DNA of 64,000 bases, from positions 1 to 64,000 of the forward strand of contig NMRA01000268.1 in assembly GCA_002633005.1 (NCBI GenBank), given 5' to 3'. The notes under the pieces were generated by a model. It made no database searches and was not told the DNA's origin. It was given only the letters and a program-made list of their open reading frames with translations. A program made the translations under genes and the position numbers. Positions 35,286-48,814 of this stretch are shown here, in pieces (the stretch's first letter is position 1; each line of letters opens with the position of its first letter). The stretch comes from Phoronis australis (Eukaryota > Phoronida > Phoronidae).

Positions 35286-35520
35286 ATGAAAAATTGCTCC
35301 TGCGAAGCTGTCATCATTTCCCGACAGATGTCACAAAATTTTAGGAAGTAGCGTGTATTGAGCGTACTGTTTTCTTTGTTACAAAAGACTGAGAATTATG
35401 AAATAAAATGTTTACTAGATTGTTTCTCACTTAAATGGCTCCAGCAGGCAAGGTGAGTGTCAGTTGACACCCAGATATTTGCACGCTCACTGCCGGTTTA
35501 GAGCTGTACATGTTGATATA
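35286..35520 (+). repeat. Solo LTR of a retrotransposon, forward copy
   Basis: The stretch is followed at 35,523 by TTTGGCGACGAGG, the type of primer-binding-site text found just after the 5' LTR of many invertebrate Gypsy-like elements. It contains AATAAA (35,403-35,408) and a strong splice-donor-like GGCAAGGTGAGTGTC at about 35,446-35,460. Diverged copies lie reversed at 28.6 and 38.5 kb. No gag-pol sequence adjoins, so it is probably a solo LTR left by recombination. The 5' boundary is uncertain by some tens of bases. Confidence 0.55.
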
Positions 35521-35539
35521 AGTTTGGCGACGAGGTGAC

Positions 35540-38455
35540 GAGCAGAACTACCCGGGCCCAGTTTCCAATCTTTTTACTCGAAATGGAACTCGAAATTAGG
35601 TTTGGCATTTTCTACTCTACTTTTGGGCGAACTCAAGATAAGTGTCTATTATTCTGTGCTCGAGTACACAATAACTTACGTAGATAATTTATTGCCCTTA
35701 GTTCACAGTTTGTAAACCCAATAGTAAAGCAATAAGTTCGAGTTTGAACTCGAAATTTCGAGTTTTTACTCGAGTTTGTAGCACGAATATAAGGGTCTTC
35801 AAGGGCAAACTTGAACTAGAAACTCCTATGCATAAACTATATTTATTCGAGCACAGTCTGGTAACCAATTTTCTTAAGTTCGCACAAAAGGTGCAGAGAA
35901 ATTGCCAAAAATAGTTTCGAGTTCGCTTCGAGTACAAAGATTAGAGACCGGGCTCCGGGCTATGTGAAAATTTGGAGTCTAACGGAGCTCAACACACAGC
36001 GCTACTGATACCTAGTTGTATTTTGAAGATAGTCTTCATGCAGCTAGATGGATGGCTAGGCCCTGGGATGAATCAAAGTCACAGGAAAGAAATACGAAAA
36101 AGCTTGTGAGTATGCACATGTTGATCTGTCGTCTGGACTACGTACTCGCACGGCTGATGACCTATATCTCTTTGTGCTCTACAGCCTCAGTGACGTCACG
36201 AAAAACAGCGCTTGCAGTGGGGCTTTACAGGACTAATAAATTTTGTACTTTTCAAAGTAAAAAAAGAAAAATACTGTGCACAATTTAGGAATATGTGGAT
36301 GCCAGTAACCAATCTTTATACTTTCAAAATTCATATGAAAATGCTTAAACATGTAGTTCAGGCCTCTTTTAAGGCTATCTCAGTGGCCTTCATTCTAACT
36401 CGTATATCAAAAAACCAAGCTTTGACAAGTAGTAAACGTGTATATTTTCTAAACGAAAAAAGATCAGGAGAATATGTTTTATATTTATGTACCATTATTA
36501 TCATTACGTTAATATCTTTTTAAGTCAAATTTTTAAGAAAGGTATGTTCATAGCAAAATAATGCCTCGGTCGATTTTAATGAAACTTTTTTAAATGAAAA
36601 CTTCACCAATTACCCCCAAAAACGCTGTTAGGAATTTTCAGTTAGTCTTTTCGTTTGGTTTTTATGACAAATGAACTCGCAAAATGTGTTTTTTTTGTAA
36701 AAATAGCAGTCGTATTCGTCTTTCCTTCATTAAGCAAAAACTAGGCCTTTATATCAAAACTCCTAAAAGCGTTTTTGAGAATGAAGATAAATATTAAGTT
36801 TGGAAAGTTTCAGCGAAATCCACTACGCCTTTTCCGAGAGATCGTGTTCCTTATATCAAATTCATTCTATTTCCGAACCCGAAAAAAATTCTATTAAATT
36901 GGGCTAAGTGAAAATCTCAAGGTCTTCGATCAATATAACCTATACATGCCTTAACCATGTTAGCTATTTCAACATTTACTCGCAATGTCAACTGAATTTG
37001 CAGTGCGTAATCAATGTAGTCGTCGTTAGCTCCCTCAAAATCCCCATCCCATTCTCGACAAACAAATATTCTGTTCGCAAAACCTCTGTGATACGCCTAG
37101 CTCTTTTGTGAAAGCTCAGCTAGTTCGAAATGGGGCAAGATGGCGACTTGTTATTGGTCTGTTACTTCGAATGGTGAAAATATCATGAGGAGCAATTGGA
37201 AAAGACATCGGTTGTTGTAAGGTCCAGAGGAGCGTTGTCGGACTTTCTCTTATGTCCATATACGCATTGGTTGGAGTTTGTAACAGGAAATAGAATGCTA
37301 TGACGATAAGGAATAATGCGAGACCGATCTTATGAAAGCAAAAGTTCTAATCAGATTTTCCTCATTTAGACAGTTATCAGGAAGAAAGGCAGCTTTGTGT
37401 GACACAAAGCACATTAATAACGTTTCTTCAAAGTGCTGTCACGTGGGATTCATGATCAATTCATTTAGCTGTTGTCACCGTTACAAGAAAGGAATCACGA
37501 GTATCTTTTCTTGCATAACTATGTTCGATTTCGTTACCCATGATCGTAATTGTCTTTAAAACAGCGACGGAAATAATGTGGTTAACGTCATACGCAACAA
37601 TTAGTAACGCACTTCATACAATGTAACAACCCGTTCACCCTGTTTTTATTTGCTTCCGTTCGTCGTTAATTACTATATTTATTGTGTTCTAAGATTCCGT
37701 GATAACATGCTATAAACATTGCCACTAAATAAGATTGGTACTAACCCCGCTTGTCAAAGTAAACGGTGGGGTTTGGAAAATTGAACTAGACCGTATTTAT
37801 CTACCTTGGCTGAGTCGCGCTCGGCTCACGATTAAAGGGATGCCGCCAAGCTGCTCTATTCATCGAGTCACGAGCGAGGATAATTGGCTTCGCTCATGAG
37901 GATATGATCAGCTGATTACAATCTAGCTAGCAGACTGTACTTTTTATGGAGAGAGTTTTACGTAGTTTTTACTGTAATATTTGAAAAGAGGAGCGAAAAC
38001 AAATATGGGTACAACATTGAATTTTTCAAATCGGCCCAAGATAAGAGATTTTGCAACACAACAACACTCATGATTACTTTCATTCGGCACGCACGAATAC
38101 AAAAATATAGGACCCACGTTATCTAGATTTTGGAACACATGCATTGCAATATTCAAAATACGTTTATTATGAATCTTACAAGCTGTAAAACGTCGTTTTT
38201 TAATTTCATTGTGCTCATTCATTGTCATTTGTCAAATCGGCAATTTCCGAGATGTGGTCTGCGGCGTGCGCGTATGTGTACAAAACACGTGATTGTTATG
38301 TTCCTGAAGTACGAAAATTAAGAAACTTTAGCATGCCGTTATATTATTGACAGGGACACGATAAAACGAATTTGGATTTTGACTATAGTCTTGAAACAGC
38401 GAGCTGGCTGACCACTGCGTCAGTGCCTCCGTTAGACCCAGAAATTTCACACAGC
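35540..38455. other. No supported gene
   Basis: AT-rich DNA with repeated ACTCGA/TTCGAGT words between 35,575 and 35,945, suggesting an old palindromic repeat. Nothing coding recognised. Confidence 0.45.
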
Positions 38456-38461
38456 CCGCGT

Positions 38462-38720
38462 TCACCTCGTCCCCAACATGTAGATCGAGCCTTGGACTAT
38501 AATACTCCACGGTAGAGCTACATTGTAACGGCAGTCGGCCTGTGCACACAAAATCTGTGAGTTAACCAGCACCCACCTTGCACGTTGCAGCCGTTTAAGT
38601 GAAAAGCAATCTAGTAAACGCCATTTTTTGCATAATCCTTCGCCTTTTGTAACAAAAAAGTCTATCGTCGATGACCCGCACACGCACGCTCACTCACTCT
38701 CATACGCAAACGAACTTCAA
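38462..38720 (-). repeat. Solo LTR-like repeat, reverse copy 2
   Basis: The reverse complement matches the 35.3-kb LTR: GTTACAAAAGGCG, GCGTTTACTAGATTGCTTTT, CACTTAAACGGCTGCAACG, GTGCAAGGTGGGTG, and CTACATGTTGGGGACGAGGT in place of the primer-binding text. Confidence 0.55.
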
Positions 38721-38839
38721 AACAAGCGTCACGTTACAACAACATGTGTGTTCATCCAGAGATTTTTCTCGTGTTGTGGAGTACGATGTAGCGCACATTT
38801 GGACTTAATCGCAATTAATCTGGACTCCACATGAACTTT

Positions 38840-39825
38840 AAAAATTGTAAAACATAAGGAAGATTTCAGGTAATTTGTTGAGTCGAAACTATATTTTTAT
38901 TCAAGAGTTCAAGTTTTCCTATTGACGATCGCGATTCAGCGACACATCAGTCTGCAAGTTTTCGCCCTGCGATGAGCACAATTTTTGAAAAATTATCGTA
39001 ATTTAACAACGGAAGTTGATAGCAATGCACCACAATTTTGTAGAAAGACTGTCATAGAATACAAATACGTCACAGAGCGTTAATTTGATGAATCCTAGCT
39101 TCCGATTTTACCCGTTTGGGAAACCGTGTTTCAACTGCCGTAGGCTACAATAAGCGTCCCCTCCCCGTGAAATGAATTTTTCTAAGCGTTTATTAGAACC
39201 AATACAATTTACAGCTTTCCACCAAGGCTAGGTGATGCTACGACATTATTCTTTGTTGCATTAGTAGCTGGTCTAGGCTAATTATGATTTTATGGCCTGG
39301 TCATCCATTCAGCCAAAAGTAGTTCCAGAGGTGGCTTATCAGCTGACTCACAATAGAAGCCTGATAAGAGTGAAGGTGGATAAATGCGGTGTTCCTACAG
39401 TTTCTTGTGGTAGTGGATGTGTTCACGACATGAATCAAAATTAAACATTTACTTGCTTAACATTTTCTACTTTTGAAAATCACATCTCATCAGCTTACAC
39501 CGACATATTCTATGATCCAAATTTTAAAGTTTATCGTTTAGCATCCGATTTACAAAAACCTGGGAGTAATATGAACATTATAGTCCTAGACAAAAACAGA
39601 GGATGTTTGTATATTGACTAGATCAACTGTTGTAGTTCGAGCATGCGCGTAATTTCCAGTTCGTACGTCAGTTCTGCGTTTGATCTGAAGTTAAGAACCA
39701 CTATAAGAGATATAGATGCTTTTAGAAATTTCTGCCTTCAATTTAAAGGCGTTAAAGGTGACTGTCTTTGGGTCCCACCTCGACAAGTACAGGAATTTGT
39801 TCTCCGACTGGGATTCCAAGAATAG
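38840..39825. other. No supported gene
   Basis: Short frames on both strands overlap each other (39,643-39,991) without a clear winner; they adjoin the hAT remnant and may be its decayed upstream part. Confidence 0.4.
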
Positions 39826-39879
39826 CAGCGAGGTAACGCAACTTATGCACATCATAACAAGATTTAATGTCATTGTTAA

Positions 39880-40672
39880 CTTTGTAACAGTTTCTCAATA
39901 CCTGTTCCATCTGCCCGGCTTGATTGTAAAGTAGCGAGGGGAGGCACTTGGAGTTGTCGGTGCCTATGATGAAGTGAAAACACAGTACCACCGAGTTGAG
40001 ACCCGTCTTTGATCAGGCGGTTAGACTCGCAGAGCATTACCTGCGATGTCTACAAACCACGCACAAGCAAACACCAGTCTCTAAGTGGATATTTAAAGCT
40101 ATAACATTATACGATGTCTTTTGACTAAATTTCACAGTTCCATTTCTTAACAATACCATCTCTCATATGGAGAAAAGGTGTGACGGCTTCGCACTGACTG
40201 CTTCCAAGTCACAGTATTTAGTTCCTTCAGTTCTGCATACACGCACAGCAAATGGGAGTGAATGAGGCCTGCTCAGCACCTACCAGTCGGACCTGCCATC
40301 TGCTGAACTATTTGAGCTGAAGCTTAGACAATGTAAAACTAAATATTGTAACGTTAAAGTGGAAAACAATCCAACAACTGCAGCGGAAGTCCTTAAACAG
40401 CGTGACGGAAATTACCAAATATTCGTGTGATCCTGAAACTTGGTTTTACACTTCCAGGCACTTTATGGGAATGTATACAACAGGCGTGCAAGTACGATGC
40501 AGCGGCTGAGTCATTACAATGCGAGCGTCGACATGTCATGAGAGGTTACGCATATGCTTTAATCCAGATTCAGTATAGCAACTCTTTTGATATTGACCAA
40601 GTGGTCACCGCGATTGCAAAGAACCCTGCAAGAAAACTCCAACTTCATGCCTCACCATTGACAATATAGAGA
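39880..40672 (+). pseudogene. hAT-family transposase (ZMYM/P52rIPK-like), C-terminal half, decayed
   Basis: The plus-strand translation, over several frames, gives the C-terminal core of hAT transposases of the ZMYM1/THAP-P52rIPK-like type. The pieces are YLFHLPGLIVK, QAVRLAEHYLRC (near 40,020), FTVPFLNNTISHMEKRCDGF with YLVPSVLHTRTANG (40,135-40,255), YQSDLPSAELFELKLRQCKT and VENNPTTAAEVLKQRDGNYQ (40,280-40,420). They end in ILKLGFTLPGT and the dimerisation segment LIQIQYSNSFDIDQVVTAIA (about 40,560-40,620). Functional relatives read TLPVTSCECERSxS at the position where this copy shows a broken frame. There are several stops and shifts, so it is dead. Terminal inverted repeats were not found. 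Confidence 0.72.
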
Positions 40673-40720
40673 ATGCATCTGTTGACCGCTCGGTGAAATA
40701 CGCGTACTCTTGCTTAGCAT

Positions 40721-40744
40721 CTGTTCTGTTCTGTTCTGTTCTGT
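40721..40744 (+). repeat. Short (TTCTG)n microsatellite
   Basis: Four to five units of TTCTG/TCTGT just downstream of the hAT remnant. Confidence 0.8.
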
Positions 40745-40749
40745 GACAT

Positions 40750-42945
40750 GCTCGCAGGACCGCCAATTACACGCTCCACATGATACGACCTATGTTCAGC
40801 TCAACATGTCAGGACTCATGAATATCCGTAGCAATAAGAGAAACCTCCGTTTTGCATTAGATGTTTAGTCACAGGTAATTAGAATAGCTGGGGGCAGATC
40901 CTCGCTCAGATTCGATTATAAACACGACTGTAGTCACTGTTGCGGGTCTTTTTCCTCACCTGTTCATATTTACGAGAATGGAAGACTGTTCTCTATAGTT
41001 CCCTCGAAACGCCAGTGTTGGAAAAATGACGACACATATTAACAAATATATGTCAGTTCGTCGGTCTACCAAGTCCATAAGAAGGAATAGTGAGAGAAAC
41101 AATTGGTTCATAAATATTGGACTAGTTACAAGCGTACAGGGGACACAAGTTTGGCGAATGAAACTAAAGCTACACTAATAGAGACTGAGCACTAACTTCA
41201 AAATCTGTCTGAGACCAATATCTTGAGAATTCAAAATAAGATTTCCAAATAGAATGATGAGTGCCTCTAAGCTGATCCTTAAACGTGACGGGTCAGTCTC
41301 AAAATTCGTAATAGAAGTATTGTATATTATTTGAGTGAGAGTAATTTGCAAATGATCCTTCGTGGAACCGCTTTCTAAATGAAAACTTAACCTCCGCGAC
41401 AGAGAGGAAGTAGTGATACCAAAATAGCTTGGCTTGAATTGCCATTAGTGGGATGTGGACACGCTTCTGCGGGACATTCAAAATTGTACTTGTACATGTG
41501 TACATCAAGTTCATCCTCGCCAGGGGTTGCTAAACCTCCTGGATGGATATTCGGCATAAAACATAGAAGAAAACAAATGGCAGTGTAACTTTCTGAGACG
41601 TCAAATCCGTTGAACACACGCCACTTTTCGTTATCGATGTTCGTGATTTCGTGTCGCATACGTCCAAAACAATGGTCGACATCACAAAGGTCAATGGTTA
41701 GACATTTAGAAACACTCCCGTTTCATTCAATCACGAAACAGCGTATAAATCGTTGCTTTTTGATTAACTTGAATTGAATTTTTAGATTCCCATTTTGCTG
41801 ATGCAAGTTAAATTGGCGGAAAGAGGGCATTTGCCTATGAACGTACAATCAATAAGCACTGCTGAAAAGGGATATGGTTCGTGTCCCAGGTTTTTCAAGG
41901 CCTCGGCGTATCAGAGAAGAAAATGCAAGCACAAATACATGCAGATTAGAAGGAATAGCCTCTCCCGTTTTTTGTAGTAAGCATGGGCACCTAGGCACGG
42001 CTCCAGGTTTTTGCTCTGAGGTCCAAGCGCCAATCCCAGTCACACCTTACAGATACACACTTACACAATGACGGAACTATTGCACTGTTGGGGGTAGGGT
42101 TACCAAAACCGTTGCAGGTCAATAGATGCTCTTGGTGTTTTACGACTCAACTAGTTTATGAAATTAAAAATTTCCATTGTCATTATATATGGATTGCATT
42201 GTTTTGAAAAAACTGCCAAATACTAAAAATGAACATTTAGGTATCGGTTCATATTTTAAGGTAGGTGTATACACTGATCAAATCTCCAGGTTCCTAACTA
42301 AAATGAGTAAAAAGGGAGTTTTAACTAGTTAGACATGACTCTGGAAGTGACAAAAATCGAAAGAAAATGTTTTTTTTTGTAGTTCGTTTTTTTAAAAAAT
42401 CGTATTTTTTAATTTTCAACAAATCCAATTTTACCTCGAAATTTTTTTCAAAATGCACAGGGATCATCATCAACTATTTCCTTACGCAATATTCTGCTTA
42501 TTCATACCAAATATATGTACAAAATCATTATGATCTTGATTTTGTGGCATTTTTTGTGTGCGAGTTGGGGCAAGCACGCCACTTTCTGTCATTTGGTCAC
42601 TTTCCGTCTAATAACTAAAAATCTGGTCCATTTATCAAAAACCCTGGCACGCGATTTTACTTCAGTCCAAGAGGATTTCAAATTTGCAACTTTCGTTAAA
42701 ATTAACCCACGTGTTGTGGAAAAATAGGCCCGAGAATCGTGTCACTATCCTGAAATCACGAGCCGAGAAAAACGGCTTTGAAGTTAAGCGGTCGTCGATT
42801 GCCACTTGAGATCAAATTTCGTTCAGAATGCGTGGCCATTATGTTCCAATTTTTGTTGAAGTACTAGAAATAAAGCTGATATTTACTTCATATTTAGAAA
42901 ATGTGACATACCTGTTTGTTTACAGCGTAATTTTAATCATTTTTT
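40750..42945. other. No well-supported gene; one protein-like minus frame at 41.39-41.66 kb
   Basis: A minus-strand open frame (41,387-41,659, extendable upstream to about 41,715) has balanced composition and reads FGRMRHEITNIDNEKWRVFN, followed by a Cys/Pro segment (ECPAEACPHPTNG). I do not recognise the family, and no splice site or neighbour supports it. The rest is AT-rich and featureless. Confidence 0.25.
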
Positions 42946-42951
42946 CGAACT

Positions 42952-43201
42952 TGTGATGCACGACAGACGACCAAAACAAATATGGCTGTCACGTGGGCGG
43001 AGCTTAGCGTTGATCTATTGTCTGCTGTACTGGTGTGCCGACCACCATGTGTTGATTGTTTATACGATTCATCTGAACTCTCCACTCAGTTTGTAAAAGA
43101 CTCTCTAACTATATTACACAGACCTATTTGTTAGTATTCCAATATTATCATCAACCAATATATGTGTTATATCAAATCGCCGCGTTACTGCCTACATAAC
43201 A
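42952..43201 (+). repeat. LTR-like end with primer-binding-site-like text
   Basis: The sequence CTACATAACA is followed by ATATTGGCGACGAGGATAAA at 43,202-43,221, again the TTGGCGACGAGG text that follows 5' LTRs. The LTR would begin near TGTGATGCACGACAG (42,952). No protein-coding remnant follows. It is a different family from the 35.3-kb LTR. Confidence 0.35.
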
Positions 43202-43224
43202 ATATTGGCGACGAGGATAAAGAA

Positions 43225-46200
43225 CTACTTTCATAGTAATGGTTCAACATTTTTACGTGCCTGTACCGAATGGACTTTGGGATAAGAAAATATCACTTTC
43301 TGCGCAAATAGCGCCGCTTGGGTGAGATTCTCAAGTTACTAAAGTTTCTTATATTGCTTTCCTCTAAAATCGTATAATATCATGAGTTTTAATTCAGGAT
43401 TACGTTTGAATCTATGCACTAGAAAATTTTTTGTTATGTTGAACACTGGGTCATTTCTCTAATTCTTTGGGTTACGGCCAGTGGCAAGTTAAAAATCCTC
43501 TGGGTTTGACAGCCTAGTTTCTTCACGGCACGTTCCCAGCACAGAAGCACAGTTTATCTGCGAAGACTCTACTCTGACGGCATGTAGTTGTCCATGTGTC
43601 GCGCGCGCGGCTTGTCTTCACAGCGCGTGCATGCACTCTCACCGAATCGTGCAACACCACCCACGTCGACACTCAGTGTTCTCTCGCAAGACAACTGACC
43701 TTATATTACCGACTTCTCTTATACATGCGCAATTTATGCACAGACTCCTCAAGCTGAGTGCAGTGATGGCTTCGGTAGGGCTTGGCGTACTCAACTTAAT
43801 TCTTTTGCAGATAGACGTCGTCGCGTGGAAGAGTATGGTCTCGATAGTAACGAAGTGTCGGTTATTTGCATGACCAAAGAACACATTCTCATCTAAATAA
43901 GGGACAAGTTGAGACCAATTTTAAAGCGGTAAGTTGTCTAAATGAAAAGCATGTTTCTTGAAAAGAATGCGAGTTTATATGGGCCGCGAAAGAGCAAACA
44001 ATAGAAATATCCAACCTAATTCATAATTTCGCCTTTTCAGCGCATTTAGCTAGTTTCCGTTTCCATAGAAAGGTTTGGTTTGATTTTCCAAATTGGTTTG
44101 ATTTTTACGAATTAAGTTTGATTTTTCTATAAAATAGTTTCTGTCTATTCCGCGGCTCAAAATTTTATCCACTAAGCAGATACAGCGATAAAAATGTTGA
44201 CCGACAAATTGCATTACGCGTTCGTGACCACCATTTGTATAAATAGTAAAATAAGTGGTGCACTGTTCTTTCCCGTAACTACATGTAATAACTCTTTCCT
44301 CTGGTTAGCCAAAATACCCTTCCAAATGATCACGAACACCTGGTTCACATCACATAATGAGCCACATTGGTGGCAGATACCGCCAATAACAGTAACAATA
44401 GCCAACGGAAAGAGCTTTCAGTGGTGCAAACTAAAATTATTCATACCATAAATACAGCTGAACAGCGAATTTTTTATCATATAAGCGTGAACACGGTGTG
44501 AACATGCAACAAACATCGGGCACTACAATTGATCAACACGGTGAACAAGAGGCTTTCTATCAGCGACAACCTCAGTGTTATCGTATTTTTAATCCAACAA
44601 AGTTCCGAATGTGGGTATCTGCTTTTCTATCGTGGGTCGGTCAGGGGAAAGGGCCGACCGTAATTACGCTCGTAATTACGACCGAGACGTTCCTATATGC
44701 AATGAGAAATTGGTTTGTAGTCCACGTGAGCTTTAAGTGAAGACGTTTTACGTTAGATTTAAGAACCAGCCCACGAGATGACAAGCATTTAATACTCAGT
44801 TGATTTTCAATTTTGTGTTGCAAATGCTTTGATATTGAAATGTCTTGAATAAAGATAGAGTGATTTACCACCAACATTTAAAAATTCTACTAAATTACCT
44901 CCCGAAAACCGTTTTGAACCTATGCTTTTGCAATGTCATACGTCATCTGCACGCACTATTAAAGAGTAAGAGAGTGAAACGTGACCTAAATATTGAAAAA
45001 TCATGGTAATTTCAACAAATAAAATGAAAGCATTGCCTGCTAGATTTACATGTTGGCATCCTAATATGTACTAAAACAGATCACCTTCAAATGCCTTGGA
45101 TGGGTAGGGAACCAAGTAAAAAAATTCAGTCACTCTTAGATATATTTCAATCTTTTGCACTAATATACTTGGCACCTGAGACATTTCCTTCTGAGCACGT
45201 CATGACATGCGCAAAATACGAGAAAAAATACGAGCGTAAAATTAAGAGCGTTCAACTCGCTGGTTCTCTGCGTGTCCGATAGGGGGTAGAGAACACGCAG
45301 ATATCATTTAATTTTCCTCGGAAATTTTTTTACACCCTGTCCGACGTTTGTGAATGGCTGGTCTATTTCTCAACAGGTACCGCTTCACGTAAACAAACTG
45401 GCATGACTGATGGAGAAAGTGTAAATGTGGTCTACTGTACAGACAAATTAGTGCTTAATTCATGTTCAAGAAATGTGAATCAGAAAATTGTGGTCGCGCC
45501 TTTTCGGAGTGAATTTTTCTACTGTCGCTAACTTCTGTTTACGTTGCTGTTCTGTATTCACACAGCATGAATAACAAACCGGTTAAATCGGCCAGATGTG
45601 TGTTTATTGTACATGTACGCGCGTCAAGTACGCGGTTATTAAACATTACTGCATAAACGAAATAGCTGCTGTAACGCCACTTGTATGACAAGGCTAAAAA
45701 TCGTTCATAGCCCGCCATTTTCTTTCTTTGTTGATAAGCTTACCAATGAATGCAGAGGTTATATCAACCAGTGATAAAACGCGTGTTACTGAATGATGCC
45801 TGCGTATTCTCCGCACTCAGGGAACCAGCGAGGAGCGTACAACTTCTTCGAGAGCTCACCTGACCTACAGACCAATTCTCATTAGATATAATGATTACGG
45901 TCGCAAAACACGCGCGAAGTCCACGAGCGTCATTGAGTCATTCTCAATGAATCGCGACAATTCGACACCTGAGACACTCGATTTTCAAGTATCTCCATTT
46001 GGAGCTAACGTATATTTTTTTTTCTTAATTTAACGTATGAATGATAAGTTTTGAACAATTTCCTCAGCTCAGCAAGAGCAGTCATAGAGTTATTTTGTTG
46101 TTTTATTAGAGCAACTGGATTATTTAATAGAAAACTGAAAAACGCGTTCGTTAGGTCAATTTTGCTCCAGTTTGTTATCATTGACAACAAGCAATCTCAT

Positions 46201-46985
46201 TGTGCAATTTTATCAATCAGCATTCTTGGTAAAATCGAGAAAAACAGCTCTTAGTATTTTCTACTTTCTTGTGTATTTTTCGTGGACATATAAAAATTAA
46301 ACTTTTGAACTAAGTTTTTACTTTTTTAAAACATTTCGTTTGTTTATAACTGTGTTATATAAAAACAGGTGCCGTGGTGTTTGCACTTGTCTTAATCTTC
46401 ATTAGCGACTATCCACCATTCAAAAACTGGTAGCCAATATCCGGTAACGTGATGACTAAAAAATCCTTAATTGAATTTAAGGACGTCTCGTAAATGACGC
46501 AACATGTCCCGTTAGTGAGGCGCAAGTGATATTGTGACGTTCGCTATTATTTCTGACAACCAACACTTCAGGAAATAAGTGGTATGAAATAATGACGGAT
46601 AGTGCACGTATTTAAGGCTATTTCTTGTCACCTGAATGAGTTGATGTAACTGATTACGTGAAATAAAAATGGCAACGTATTATAATTCAAGCGTCTGTGT
46701 TGCAAGAAGGCACGTGGAGACATTTGTAACACAACTCACATGTACATGTACTGGTAAATCTAAAAGTTTGCATTCAACATTTTTACATTTGCTATACGAC
46801 TGCGCCTGACATCTAACTCGTCACAAGTCACGGCCCGTAAATGACGATTAAAGGTAATTCACGCGCTGATAATTAGACTAAAGACAGTTAAGGTTAAAAA
46901 CCTTTTAACGGCAATGTTAACTCGGCTTTAAACGTCATTAGGAGAAATCAAGGTAGTCCAGCAATTCATCTCACGCCTAGAATGC
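43225..46985. other. No supported gene
   Basis: Frames of 60-85 codons only, none with a recognised motif. A CpG-rich patch with alternating CG lies near 43,598-43,635. Otherwise AT-rich DNA. Confidence 0.45.
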
Positions 46986-48300
46986 TCTGCAGCTTTCCCA
47001 GTGGGTGCGACGTCCAGGACGAGCCTCAGGATGTCATATTTTCGTAGCCAAATCTTGTTTCCTTCGGCCACATAAACAATACAGTCATTTTACTGGACGG
47101 CTGCAAGAAGTTGACTTCCACAGGCAAGTCGACATCATCTGTGTCTACGACTTGTCCGAGATATCGGCGACCTTCATTATTACAAACAAAATCGCCTTGC
47201 TTCACTTATATCTTGACTTCTTTGGTCTCAGCTAACAGTCTATTGTTTTCTTGTCTTTCGACTTTTTGTATTTCTGTCAGTTCTAACACTGGTACGAAAT
47301 ACCAGTAACTCGTTCACTTTCTCTTCTAAGCCATTCGTCACCAAGTTGTGCCTTTTTACAGGCTCTGTAGACTATTCCTTCATCCGCTGCGACTTGGACT
47401 TTGGCATTCGCAACGCAAACCAAAGTGACAAACTCTAATTAATAGGTATTAAATAAAATAAAAAGATGTCATCATTATTTTTGCAAGGTTAGCTGCATTG
47501 AGTCATGTATTGTCACAGATAATATTAATTAACTACTTAAAAATGAAATGAATTTGAGTGAAAATAGAACAAATCACTTACGGGACACTGGATGTCCTTT
47601 ACGTGACATATTTTATGAGAACTTATGAAGACCAACGTCAAGCAAATTCTAATCAAACTATGTTTCACAGTTAGCATTTGGTCACTTCTTCTAGTACGTT
47701 AATAACAAACCTAAAACATGTGAATTATAAAGTGACATTACTGAAAACTTACCCAAAAGTTCTGCTGACTTCTGTAGCGAATATTTTCAGACAGTATCGA
47801 TGTCGGCTGAAGCACGTGCTCGTTCTTAAAAAATTGACCTATATTCTTGTCACACATGCCAATATTACCTGAAAATAATTGGACGTGACATAATCATAAA
47901 CTTGTCGTCCCGCAAATGAAGGCTCGTAAATGATAAGCAACAAAGTTAAACTTCAAATGCCAATTTTTTTCCTAAATGTCGGCCAAAAACTTTCAAAACT
48001 GTACATTGATTTCGCACATCACCATACATGTAGCTTTGTAGAGTTATTTTGGTTTCCACATCTTCATTTTAATCAACGCACTATTATTGAGTTTATGTAC
48101 GTCTCGTAAATGATTCCAAAAAAAATTCCACCGCGCTTCTTAAAAATCAGTGCCACACAGCCACTTTCAGATGAGGCAAAGGTTTAAAAACTTAATGCCA
48201 TCGCCGTTTTTTGTGTATTACAAGTTATTGATTGCGAATTCGCTAAAATATCTCTTGAAACTTTTTTTACAAAAACAGTTCAATGAGGTCTCGTAAATGA
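46480..48300 (+). repeat. Recurrent word CTCGTAAATGA
   Basis: The exact 11-mer occurs at 46,487, 47,923, 48,103 and 48,290, with a near copy (CCGTAAATGA) at 46,835. Three copies extend left to GTCTCGTAAATGA or GGCTCGTAAATGA. The last three are 180 and 187 bases apart, suggesting a strongly diverged tandem repeat of about 185 bp. Confidence 0.55.
47005..47410 (-). pseudogene. Fragment of a transposon-associated protein (small barrel-like C-terminal domain)
   Basis: On the minus strand, ANAKVQVAADEGIVYRACKK and AQLGDEWLRRESERVTG (47,300-47,410) are followed, after stops, by VKQGDFVCNNEGRRYLGQVV and DTDDVDLPVEVNFLQPSSKM, then LFMWPKETRFGYEN and a stop near 47,030. A 'GDFV......YlGqVv..d.....v.vnFl......f.WP' pattern is typical of the SH3-like C-terminal domain seen in many transposon-borne proteins of marine invertebrates (from memory). 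It is interrupted and probably dead. Confidence 0.4.
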
Positions 48301-48814
48301 TTTGAGATTTGGCTTCACTCAGTAAACATGGTGGTAATTAAAATTTATTTTTTGTTGATGAAAAAACGTTGACCTTCTCTTTAAATATGCCTCGCTGAGT
48401 TTCCAAAACACAATTATTCGTTTCGATTGCTAAAGTTATTATAACATAAAAGAGCCTGTTTCTACTTTGTCGTTTTTTCACCTTCACGCAATTTTATGAA
48501 ACCCTAGGCTACATGGTGCATTGTGACACCTACCATGTAAACTGTAGCCGGTCATAAGACACAGCATCCACATTAGACATATTTTTCTTTATTTTAAAGG
48601 TCTTTTGGCGTTGTTTCATGACTTTGGACATTTTTTTGTGGTGAGCTGAACATTGGCTTCACCATTTGCCTCGATTCATTGAGAATTAATTTATTACAGG
48701 CGACACTTTCACGTGGACGGCCCACGACACTTTTCAGCCGTACGTTTAGATGGGTTTACTTTAAGCTTATCGGCTAGGCAGCTATAGTTTCCCGAATCGG
48801 CGAATCACAAGCAG

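Noticed and set aside
41387-41715. Protein-like minus frame as a confident exon
   Set aside because: Balanced composition but no splice boundary or family; kept only as a remark.
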